From: Serripes groenlandicus
Taxonomy: Eukaryota > Mollusca > Bivalvia > Cardiida > Cardiidae
Length of the DNA stretch: 64,000 nucleotides
Reading direction: 5' to 3'
NCBI GenBank assembly: GCA_031761405.1
Contig: JASEVX010000012.1
Location: 26,459,217 to 26,523,216, forward strand
Shown here: positions 34,863-44,400 of the stretch, one piece after another
How the letters are laid out: every line of letters begins with the position of its first letter
How positions within the stretch are numbered: position 1 is the first letter of the stretch
Program-made: the position numbers and the translations under genes
The notes under the pieces: generated by a model
What the model was told of the DNA's origin: nothing
What the model saw: only the letters and a program-made list of their open reading frames with translations
Databases searched by the model: none

Positions 34863-36622
34863 ATTAAGTTATATCACCAGTTGGCAGGCTAAATGCTAAA
34901 TTACAGACGTGGAAAGAAGCCACTGATAGTGTATTTATACATGATACTGTTGAAAACGGTTACAAGGTACCTTTAAAAATTGTACCAGAAAGAGTAATTT
35001 TAAAGAATAATAAATCTGCTAGAGAAAATATGAGTTTTGTTCATGACGAAATAAGTAATTTGTTAAAAACGAGTGTTTTTACAGAGGTGATAACCCCCTT
35101 CTTATGTTGTAAACCCTTTGACCGTGGCAATAATAAAAAGGGTAAACCTAGACTGAGTATCTCCATCTTTTCAAAGTAAAATTTGAAGATATTAAAGTCG
35201 CGGAATGTATGTTTGATATTAGATCGTTTTTGCATACTATCGATTTGAAAGGAGCGTATCATCATATTGATATATACCAGGAGCATAGAACTTTTCTTGG
35301 CTTTAGTTGTAAATACAACGGTAACACGAGGTATTTCGTTTTCAATTCTCTTCCGTTCGGTATAAAAACGACAGGTCATATATTTACAAAAGTTATAAGG
35401 GTTGTGGTGAAGTTTTTAAGGGGCAAAGGTCATAAAGTCATTATGTTTTTAGATGACGGGATAGGCGGAGACGCTAGCTATGAAAAAGCTATTTGGTCCA
35501 GTGAGTTTACAAAGCAAACGTTACTCGCATTTGGGTTTTTGTTGGCTCATGAGAAGTGTCATTGGATACCTATACTGAGGGTCACATGGTTAGGTCATGA
35601 TTTAAACATGTACAATAACAGGCTATCTATTGCCAAAGAAAGGATAGAAAGGCTTCATTGTAAAGTAAAGATCATTTTGAAGGAGATCAAGTCCAAAACT
35701 ATGTTTCTGATTCATGTTAAATATCTTGCAAACTTAATCGGTCAGATTGTATCCATGCAAAGTGTTTTTTGTGGAAAGACCAGATTAATGACTAGGTATA
35801 TGTACAAATGTATTGATTCAAAAGCTAGCTGGAACGCACCAGTAAGAATTACACCTGATGTAGTTACTGAGCTAAAGTTCTGGAACACAAATTTAGTCCG
35901 TCAAAATGAGCGTGGAAAACCCATTAAAGAAGGCCGATTATGCAGTTATAGCCTATTTTCAGATGCCAGTGGGACAGGTTATGGCGGTTATTTAGAATAT
36001 TTACCCACTGGGGAGATACCGAATGTAAGTCGGTGCGTGAACCTCATGGAAAATTTGCAATTACCATTTCTAGATATAAATGAGTACGAGTCATTGAATG
36101 ACATACCCGAGAAAATGTATCTTAATACAGGTATAAATGTGAGGCAAAGATCCCCGGAAGTGGATTTTGAGACAAATTACCTGGTCCCGGAAGTGATCGA
36201 AACTCCTGATATCGAGTATGATTTAGGATCCCCGGATGTGGATCCTTTGGAAGAAAAGTTGTCCCCGGAAGCGGACTTAAGAGTTCGACTCTGAAATGGT
36301 CGGTTTATGGTCATTTTCTGAGCACAACGAAAGTTCGACTTGAAGAGATGCGGAATCAATATACCGCATCGTTAGTTCGTATGCGAACGTTTTACAAAAT
36401 TCCTTGGTCAAGGTATATTGCGACAATAAAAATGTTATTTCAGTTCTGCTTAATGGCAGTCGTATTTCTGCTATTCAAAATATTGCTGTAAACTTGAATT
36501 TTGTATGTGATAAAGAAAACATAGTGCTTTGTCCTGATTGGATTTCAAGGTGCGAAAACGTCAAAGCAGATTACCTAAGTAGATGTTACGATTGCGATGA
36601 TTGGAAAATGTATCGGGCTTAA
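34863..36622 (+). pseudogene. Ngaro reverse transcriptase-RNase H, broken
   Basis: Upstream of the long frame, 34890-35100 encodes an RT N-terminal part (KLQTWKEATDSVF, VPERVILKNNKSARENMSF) in other frames. The main frame 35209-36294 has SFLHTIDLKGAYHHIDI (RT motif with Asp), LPFGIKTTGHIFTK, the catalytic FLDDGIGG, and WLGHDLNM. RNase H begins with YSLFSDASGTGYGGYL. After this the frame carries about 100 acidic, proline-containing residues with three SPEVD/SPDVD/SPEAD repeats that I do not know from this family. RNase H text resumes at 36404 (VYCDNKNVISVLLNGSRI, ADYLSR). A stop (36344-36346) occurs where a Trp is usual. Confidence 0.75.
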
Positions 36623-36979
36623 TTCAAGATGGTGGGTACCAGGAACAGAGGCTGTTGAATGTTTTCAGCAATCGTGGAGTGACGATAGAAATTGGCTGGT
36701 TCCTCCCCCAAGATTTATTTCAAAATGTATTGGAAAGATTCTTAGAGAAAGGGCTAATAGTACTTTGATAGTACCGAAATGGAAGAGTGCGCCATTTTGG
36801 CCACGACTAGTTAATGAGAACGGAGAATTCAAGCTATAAGTGAAAGATTTTGTAAATCTAGGTCGAACAAACATTATTTCTTCAGGTTTAGAAAATAACG
36901 GTTGTTTTTCTAAAAACACATTGACATTTGATATGTTGGCTTTGAATTTGGGGTTTGAAGATATTTAATTAGACATTTT

Positions 36980-38004
36980 TTATTTTTTGACAGGTATTGG
37001 TTTGAAGCAAACCCTAAAATGTAAATTAGATAAGGCAGGAGTGCAGATCGATACGCAAACATCAGTTGCGGAAAGAATGGCGTGATATCTTCTTCAATCA
37101 AGGGCGGACAATACGGTCAAAAAGTACAAGAACTGTTTTGTTTTGTTTGAAAAATTCTGTTTTCAGCATTTGTTAGTGTCAAAGCCCGCGCTGCCAATTA
37201 GCGTAGCCATGTATTTCACGTCGCTTTTGGACGAGGGGAAATCAGTTAGTGTAATTACGTCAGCATATTACGGTATAAAGTGGGCACATACCATTAACGA
37301 TCTTGTTGATCCGACTGAAAGTAGCATTGTGAAACATTTATTAGAATATGCCAAGCGTAACAATTCGAAACCAGTTCAAAAGAAAGACATTTTAACTTCT
37401 GATATGTTGAAGAATGTATGTTTTATGTACACTGATTGTACTAACGTTTTAGACTTAAGAGATTTGTGTATGATCATGTTAGCATACACCGGTTTTCTTC
37501 GTATTAGCGAAGTAACCGAATTACGATGTAACAATGTTAATTTCAACGAAGATCAGTCATAAAGATAAGAAAAAGTAAAACAGACATTTACAGAGACGGA
37601 TCGGAAGTTGTCATTTGCAAATGTGTTTCAGAAGCGTGTCCTTTATCATTGTTATATAGATATATGAATGCAGCCGGTATCTCTTCATCATCGGATGATT
37701 ATTTATTTTAGCCGGGGTTCTGTTAAAAAAATCGAGTATCTCTTATTAAGAAAAATAAACAATTAAGCTATACCAGAGATAGAGAAACTATAGTTAAGAA
37801 ACTTAAACTGGTTGCACCGGATTTTAAACTGGGTACCCATTCCCTAAGAGCAAGCGGGGTTACATCTGCAGTTGCTAATAGTTCAGTTATATCTGAAAGG
37901 TGTTTGAAAAGGCATGGTCGGTGGAAAACTGACATAGCTAAGGATGGTTATATAAAGGATTGCATTGAGAATAGATTGTCTGTAACTAAGGTTTTGAACC
38001 TTTA
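36980..38004 (+). pseudogene. Ngaro tyrosine recombinase (YR), broken
   Basis: The frame opens near 36990 and is cut by TGA at 37083-37085. The next stretch 37143-37562 contains an N-terminal SAM-like part and the first catalytic Arg in the context YTGFLRISEVTELR. Further blocks in shifted frames give HSLRASGVTSAVANSSVI (HxxR) near 37835 and HGRWKTDIAKDGYIKD (W and the nucleophile Tyr) near 37915. Text ends VTKVLNL-stop at 38003. The protein would have integrated the circular cDNA. At least two frameshifts (about 37560, 37710-37730) and a stop make it inactive. Confidence 0.8.
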
Positions 38005-38080
38005 GTTTGTAGAAATATTAATTACAAATACATTAGTATAAAATTTTAATTTGTTAACACCCCTAAACTGTGTATGTATA

Positions 38081-38153
38081 TACACGCGTCTCCCTGTACG
38101 CACAACATAGAGTAGTGTTGTTGTTTTGTTTTGAGCGAACTAAGTAAGGACTT
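38081..38153 (+). repeat. Ngaro split direct repeat B1
   Basis: TACACGCGTCTCCCTGTACG to CTAAGTAAGGACTT, repeated as B2 with a 5-bp deletion. Confidence 0.8.
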
Positions 38154-38325
38154 GCTGGTACTCGACGGTACAACGTATAGCCGGGTACCTTTGTCCTCAC
38201 GGAGAGAAGCTACAAAACCGGTTTTTGTATGCGCACGAGATGCATGTGCGATAGCTATTTATAGCTTGGGCGTTTCGAGAACTAGCTTCTAGCGAGACAA
38301 TCGACAGAGGCAGTCGTGTCTTTTA
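38154..38325 (+). repeat. Ngaro split direct repeat A2
   Basis: GCTGGTACTCGACGGTACAA to GGCAGTCGTGTCTTTTA; same length as A1. Confidence 0.85.
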
Positions 38326-38634
38326 AATTCAAAATTCGATATTTTTTGGTTATATCACATGTAAGATATTCGAAATGGAAATAATATCACATGTTATATA
38401 TTATTTTGGAAGGGAATGTTTTTATTTCTGTTTGGAAATCGTTATTAGACTAATCTTATTTCAGTTATGTTTAATACGTTATTCATGGAGAATAAGTTCA
38501 ATACATATGAGTATACTCATACATTATTAAATAAGGATTAATTCAACATTTCATGGCATGACATTTGACAAGTGGACACAGGTTTCTCGAGTTTTTAGTA
38601 TTAGTTTTATCTTTGGTTGTTCCTGGGCGAGTCG

Positions 38635-38922
38635 TCAGAGTCCCGGTAGCTCAGTCGGTAACGACGCGGGCTGTCAATCCAGGGGTTGTGAGTTCGAATC
38701 CAGACTCGGCCAACTTTCTTTCCGACGTTTGACAAAAGTCATTGCGACATTCGTCTTCCACCAATGGGCTAAGTCTATGTGGAAAAGCAGCCAGTTGCTT
38801 GGGAAGATTGTGTGGAGTACTGGTGTGAGAAAACCAGGAAACACATGTGTAGGTGAACTGGCCGCCGTGATATGACTTGAGAAATTGTTAAAAACGGCTT
38901 TAAACCCCAATCAATCAATCAA
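38635..38922 (+). repeat. tRNA-derived SINE type S1, full length, 14-bp target duplication
   Basis: The flanks carry TCCTGGGCGAGTCG at 38621-38634 and 38923-38936. The head has TAGCTCAGTCGGT and GGTTGTGAGTTCGAATCC; the tail ends in (AATC)n. It sits inside the Ngaro A2-B2 interval and is therefore younger than that element. Confidence 0.9.
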
Positions 38923-39058
38923 TCCTGGGCGAGTCGGCCATACGCAGTAACTGTCGGAGTACCGGTACATAAATGCATTTCTTTTACATTGCTATTATGC
39001 TTTTATTACAAAAATATGTTGTATATATATATATGTATATTTGTGTGTCGACTGCCAA

Positions 39059-39126
39059 TACACGTGTCTCCCTGTACGCACAACATAGAGTAGTGTTGTT
39101 GTTTTGAGCGAACTAAGTAAGGACTT
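39059..39126 (+). repeat. Ngaro split direct repeat B2 (element 3' end)
   Basis: TACACGTGTCTCCCTGTACG to CTAAGTAAGGACTT; the right boundary is inferred from the B1/A2 junction. Confidence 0.8.
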
Positions 39127-39309
39127 ATTAACGCCCGAGTTGTGTCTTGGTACGACCATGTGTACCAAGTTTCATTTGAAAATGTTGAAGCTTAAGTTAT
39201 ATGGTAAGGTTCAAGTTTTGTGACGACGCCACAAAAAAAAAAAAAAAAATGTCATCCAACAATATTCAGAACGATCATATTTGATTCAATTCGTTTGATT
39301 GGGGCTTTT

Positions 39310-39620
39310 TGTGTATTTTTTAACATTAGTATAGTTATATCGCAGCGACATTTCACTTTTTCATTATCCCCATGTAAACTAGAATGGAGATTTCCGCGAA
39401 GCACGGGTGTCACCTGCACCTGCTCATTGGAAGTGTGACGGACAGACAGCAGACAAAAAAAAGTAATCCCCAAGTGCCTACCATGCTACACAGGGCGACA
39501 CAACAAACTAATACTAGGCTACTGCTACTATTACTAATTGTGTGCATTGCAAAAAGGCACTTCACCCCGTTGTGTGGAGTACTGATGCGGGGGGAAACCG
39601 CCATGATATAACAAATCCCA
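39310..39620 (-). repeat. SINE S3-like fragments
   Basis: Antisense S3 3' text (AACATTAGTATAGTTATATC, CACTTTTTCATTATCCCC) and TACTAGGCTACTGCT, AAAAGGCACTTCACCCC; rearranged, with CCGCCATGATATAAC at the end. Confidence 0.5.
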
Positions 39621-40100
39621 TTGAAAAATTGTTCAAGTGATTTTGAAATCAGAAAATGATCAGGGTTCGTTCAAGTCGAAAGCAGCTTCGTTCCCTATTA
39701 TCCAGGGTTACCGAACACGAAAGGGCCACGAGGCCCTAATCAATTACCTGAGAATGCGCTCTTGTTTAATTAACAAGGTTAATATTAGGTTACAGGACAA
39801 TTCTAACCAAATACAACCAAACGGGTTTCCCATGTTAAAGTGAAATTGCACTTTAATGTTCAAAATGACAAGTCCGTATCCCTAGTGGCTGTTTTCACCA
39901 AACAAGGTAATTTGAAAAACCCTTTGTAGAGCGTCTAGGTCGGACAAATTATCTTGAAATTGAAGCAGCAATTTCAGATTTAAGTTATAGCATTTTATTC
40001 CTTTTCCGATGCCGTCCGCCTCGGTTGGTTTTGATCCTCGGACGGGTCGTACCAAAGACGAACAAGAGCGCAAACGCTCGTCTGCTTTCTTTCAAGTTAA
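39621..40100. other. Intergenic, nothing recognised
   Basis: No supported feature. Confidence 0.35.
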
Positions 40101-40307
40101 CCCTTTCAGCGCCGAATTCTTTAAAGTAGACTCTTCCATGTTCAAAATCGGGCGTCTCCATTTCTCATGTAATAAAAGTTTGGTCTATTTTGATATAACT
40201 AAAAGGCAAACAATGCCGATTTCAGGTGAGACAGCTCGTTACGAGCTGCCTCACCTGAATCTGCATTGTTTGCAAAAAGCTCAATATTGCCTTTGGCGCT
40301 GAAAGAG
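40101..40307. repeat. MITE family M2, best copy
   Basis: After TTAA (40097-40100): CCCTTTCAGCGCCGAA at the left and TTTGGCGCTGAAAGAGTT at the right as inverted termini. The inner hairpin AATGCCGATTTCAGGTGAGA / TCACCTGAATCTGCATTG has GCTCGTTACGAGC at the tip. The TTAA flank suggests a piggyBac-like origin. Confidence 0.75.
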
Positions 40308-41340
40308 TTGAGGGGCATTACTGAATATCATTAAAGCCAAAATGATACGACTTAGAATAGACGTGCATGTTTTCCCTAGGAACATGTGCACGATTTCATT
40401 TGCAAATATTGAACGGTTTTCGAGTTGAGGTAATGTTCAAGTTTTACATCAACCCCAAGGGTATCACAATATCCAGACTAATTTTCTTCAAAATGTTTTT
40501 TATGGCTTGAATAATTATCAAAACCAGAGTAATGTGACTTGGTATCAACATGCATTGTTCCTATTGATTTTTCATTGCTTTCGGAAGTTTCATCCGAATT
40601 GCACCCCCTGATACAGAGCAGATGTTGACAGACGTCGAACATGGGGCAATCGCGATAACTCAACTTGAGCCACGGTGAGCTAAAAAATGAACAGTGCTCG
40701 ACTTTTGTCCATGTGCACATGGGTAGTTGGAAATGAACAAGAGCTGTCAGGATAGCCTGCTAGACTTTAGCGCTTGCCAATAAAAACTTTTTTGGGTGGT
40801 ACAGAAAAAATAACAAAGTACTTTATCACATTATTTATAAGCAAAGTACTTTAAAACTCATTAAAAGGTAATAATTATTACAAAAACATTCACTGAATGA
40901 TGTACTCTTGTCTGTTGATGGAGGTTATGAGGGTAAAAAGATATTGCAAGTGTTTAAGTTATATCTCTAATTGTTTTGGAAAAAAAGTGGGTCGGTACGA
41001 AAAACTTAACCAAAATTTACAAAAACCTTGACAGAGCTTGTCTGTTGATGGAGGTAATGATGGGGAACAAGTGTTGTAAGTTTCAAAACAATATCTCTAA
41101 TAGTTTTTCTTACAAGACATTGACAGAGTTACCTCTTTCCTGGGGATGGAGGTAATGATGGTGAATAAGTTTTGCGAGTTTCAAAGCAATATCTGTAATG
41201 GTTTTGACCAAAAAGTAAATTGGTACAAAAAACTTAACCATGAATGAAGGTGTGACACCAACGCCGACGCGAGTAGTATAGCTAGCCTTTTCTTCGAAAA
41301 GTTGAGCTAATAAAAATTAAGCAGGTGTTGTTACATAGAA
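40308..41340. other. Intergenic 3' of NOP58; three loose tandem units
   Basis: Between 40905 and 41250 a unit of about 100 bp recurs roughly three times (TGTTGATGGAGGTAATGATG; ATATCTCTAATNGTTTT). No gene is seen. Confidence 0.5.
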
Positions 41341-41344
41341 TAAC

Positions 41345-41350
41345 TTTATT
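41345..41350 (-). promoter_or_regulatory. Poly(A) signal of NOP58
   Basis: AATAAA on the minus strand (TTTATT on plus), about 53 nt after the NOP58 stop codon. Confidence 0.55.
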
Positions 41351-41402
41351 CTATTCATTAGTCGGTTTAAATGTAATCAAGATATATATAATAAAAAAAA
41401 GA

Positions 41403-41494
41403 TCAGTCGTCATCTTCATCATCTTTTGACTTCTTTTTCTTCTTCTTTTTCTTTTTCTCTGAACTTGGTGCTTCTGTCTGTTCTTCTGGCTCTT
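41403..41494 (-). CDS. NOP58: NOP58 exon 14 (last)
   Basis: After TTTGTAG it completes a split Glu codon, then [13 protein letters not shown], a run of nine Lys and SKDDEDD-stop. Lysine-rich nucleolar tails of this kind are usual for NOP58/NOP56. Confidence 0.9.
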
Positions 41495-44400
41495 CTACAA
41501 ATACATAGATTAGGGATACATATTAAAAGAGAGTCATATTAAGGTAATTTTACAAACTCAGAAGAGACCCATAAAATAGAAATTATAGTGTAAAATTAGA
41601 GAAATTGCTCGTTTTGATCCATTTCTTTTCCAATAGTTGTTTTGCTTCAGAGGTATCAAATCACGACCATCCCATGTTTTGAAGTTGACAGCAATTTTTT
41701 TCCTGCATATACCTTTGCAAAAATGAGACAATTTCCATAAATGTAAGTTTAAATATGAGATAATCTTTCAAAACATTGGGAGTAATTTCTCCTTTTGCTA
41801 CAATATTGTCACAAGTCGTCTGCTGCAAAGGCCTCAGAAAGAGCATACATGTGGAAAAGGGTCAATTTTTTAAATTCTAGCTTTTGAGGTACTGTTCAAG
41901 TGAAAATGATGCATTATTTACGAGCACTACTCGGCTATTATGATCCTCCAACGATGTCTTGAAATTACTAAATAATTATCTAAATTAAATCTTAGTTTTT
42001 TTTGTCCAAATTGGTTCAAAGTTTACATTATTGATTATATGCTTCATTTATTTATTGAATTGAAGGAATTAAACAGGTGTTCAAAGGAACAAATGGAGAA
42101 GAGCTGCGACTCTGTTGACCCCCCGAAGGCACTGAAAGCAACACTTATGTAGATACATTGATTGATCTTGTCTATCAGCCTGACCTATCATGTACAATAA
42201 ATCATGCTATATCATCAACATGAGTCCTCATCATCAAAAAGATAATCAAACATCTACCCTCATAATTGTGATCTTTAACACCTAAATTCAACTACATCAG
42301 TTAAAAAAAAAAAATTGAGACCTTATAAGAGCGGCTGCAAGACGGCCGAGAAGCACAAGATATTTCTGACTCCCAGCTAACGCAAGCAACACACAAGAAT
42401 ATTGATTGATCTTGTCTATCAGCCTGACCTATCATGTACAATAAATCATGTTTTATCATCAACATGAGTTCTCATCATCAACAAGATAATCAAACATCTA
42501 CCCACAAAATTGTTATTTTCAGCAGATACATTAACCCTTCAACCAAAGGACTAGACAAGATGTAAACAGGTCTTTCTTAAAAGATATCTCTTGGCACTCA
42601 TACAAACCTATATAAGAATAGTCTCACATAGGTTTTGTAGGTCAAATAAGGATTTTAGAGCATGAACTACGATCCTTATCTAGCGCTCTGTTCCAACTAA
42701 ATCAGGTTTGGAAAGTTTGAGAGAAGAACTGCCGGCTGCAATACTGCTGAAAAACACAGGATCTTTCCAGATTCCCCAGCCACGGCATGCAACACAAATA
42801 AGAATGTTGATTGATCTTGTCTATCAGCCTGACCTATCATGTACAATAAATCATGCTATATCATCAACATGAGTCCTCATCATCAACAAGATAATCAAAC
42901 ATCTACCCACACAATTGTGATCTTCAACACCTAAATTCAACTACATCAGTTTAAAAAAAAAAATTGAGACCAAATAAGAGCGGCTGCAAGACGGCCGAGA
43001 AGCACAAGATATTTCCAACTCCCAGCTAACGCAAGCAACACACAAGAATATTGATTGATCTTGTCTATCAGCCTGACCTATCATGTACAATAAATCATGT
43101 TTTATCATCACCATGAGTTCTCATCATCAACAAGATAATCAAACATCTATCTACTCACAAAATTGTTATTTTCTACAGATACATTAACCCCTTCAACCAG
43201 AGGACTAGATGAGAAGTAAACAGGTCTTTCTTCAAGGATCTCTCTTGGCACTCGTAAAAACCTTTATAAAAATCGTCTCACATAGGTTTTGGAGGTCAAA
43301 TAAGGATTTTAGAGCATGAAAAACAATCCTGATCTAGCGCTCTGTTCAACTAAATCAGGTTTGGAAAGTTTGAGAGAAGAACTGCCAGCTGCAATACTGC
43401 TGAAAAACACAGGATCTTTCCAGACTCCCCAGCCAAGGCATGCAACACAAATAAGAATGTTGATTGATATTGTCTATCAGCCTGACCTATCATGTACAAA
43501 TAATCATGCTATATCATCAACAAGATAATCAAATATCCCACATAATTGTGATCTTCAACACCTACATTCAACTACATCAGTTTAAACAAAAATTGAGACC
43601 GAATAAGAGCGGCTGCAAGGCGGCCGAGAAGCACAAGATATTTCTGACTCCCAGCTAATGCAAGCAACACAAGAATATTGATTGATCTTGTCTATCAGCC
43701 TGACCTATCATGTACAATAAATCATTTTTTATCATCACCATGAGTTCTCATCATCAACAAGAAAATCCGATATATTTGTGGTTTTAAAAGTATATCAGAG
43801 CGCTGTGAAGTGTTATAATCAGCTTCTTTCATAAGCAGAACTGGTTAAACAAGTCTCATGCTTACAAATTTATAATTAAACTTTTGTCTGTTTTATAATC
43901 AGCTTCTTTCATAAGCAGAACTGGTCTCATCATTGTATGCTTATCAACTTATTATTTCAACTTTGGTCTTTTAAAAAAACTGGCTAAGGAAAAAAGTATA
44001 CATCAGAGCGCTGTGGAAAGTTATAATCATCGTCTTTCATAAGCAGAACTGGTTAAAAAGTCTCATCATTGTATGCTTATTAATTTATTATTTCAACTTT
44101 GGTCTTAAAATTTGGCCAAGGAAAAAAGTATACATACATCAGAGCGCTGTGGAAAGTTATAATCATCGTCTTTCATAAGCAGAACTGGTTAAAAAGTCTC
44201 ATCATTGTATGCTTATCAACTTATTATTTCAACTTTGGTCTTTTAAAAAAACTGGCCAAGTAAAAAAGTATACATCAGAGCGCTGTGGAAAGTTATAATC
44301 ATCTTCTTTCATAAGCAGAACTGGTTAAAAAGTCTCATCATTGTATGCTTATAAATTCTTTGGTCTTTTTCAATCCAGAGCATATACATCATGTATGTAT

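Larger units (their letters stand above)
33118..39126 (+). mobile_element. Ngaro-type tyrosine-recombinase retrotransposon (DIRS order), inactive
   Basis: The element has the split direct repeats typical of Ngaro/PAT elements: A1 (33118-33289), coding region, B1 (38081-38153), A2 (38154-38325) and B2 (39059-39126). A1 and A2 are both 172 bp and about 95% identical by eye; B1 abuts A2 directly. Gene order is gag, reverse transcriptase with RNase H, then tyrosine recombinase. No DAM-like methylase was seen, which also fits Ngaro rather than DIRS1. All ORFs carry stops or frameshifts, and two S1 SINEs and a foldback element have inserted. Elements of this order integrate by recombinase and leave no target duplication; none is seen. 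Confidence 0.85.
42060..43765 (-). repeat. Tandem triplication of a 650-bp unit carrying paired family B snoRNA-like genes
   Basis: Unit starts recur at about 649 bp (42165 to 42814; 42409 to 43058) and again at 43467/43685. Each holds a B1-type and a B2-type snoRNA-like sequence. Spacers share GGAAAGTTTGAGAGAAGAAC, GCTGCAATACTGCTG and AGCGGCTGCAAGACGGCCGA. Confidence 0.8.
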
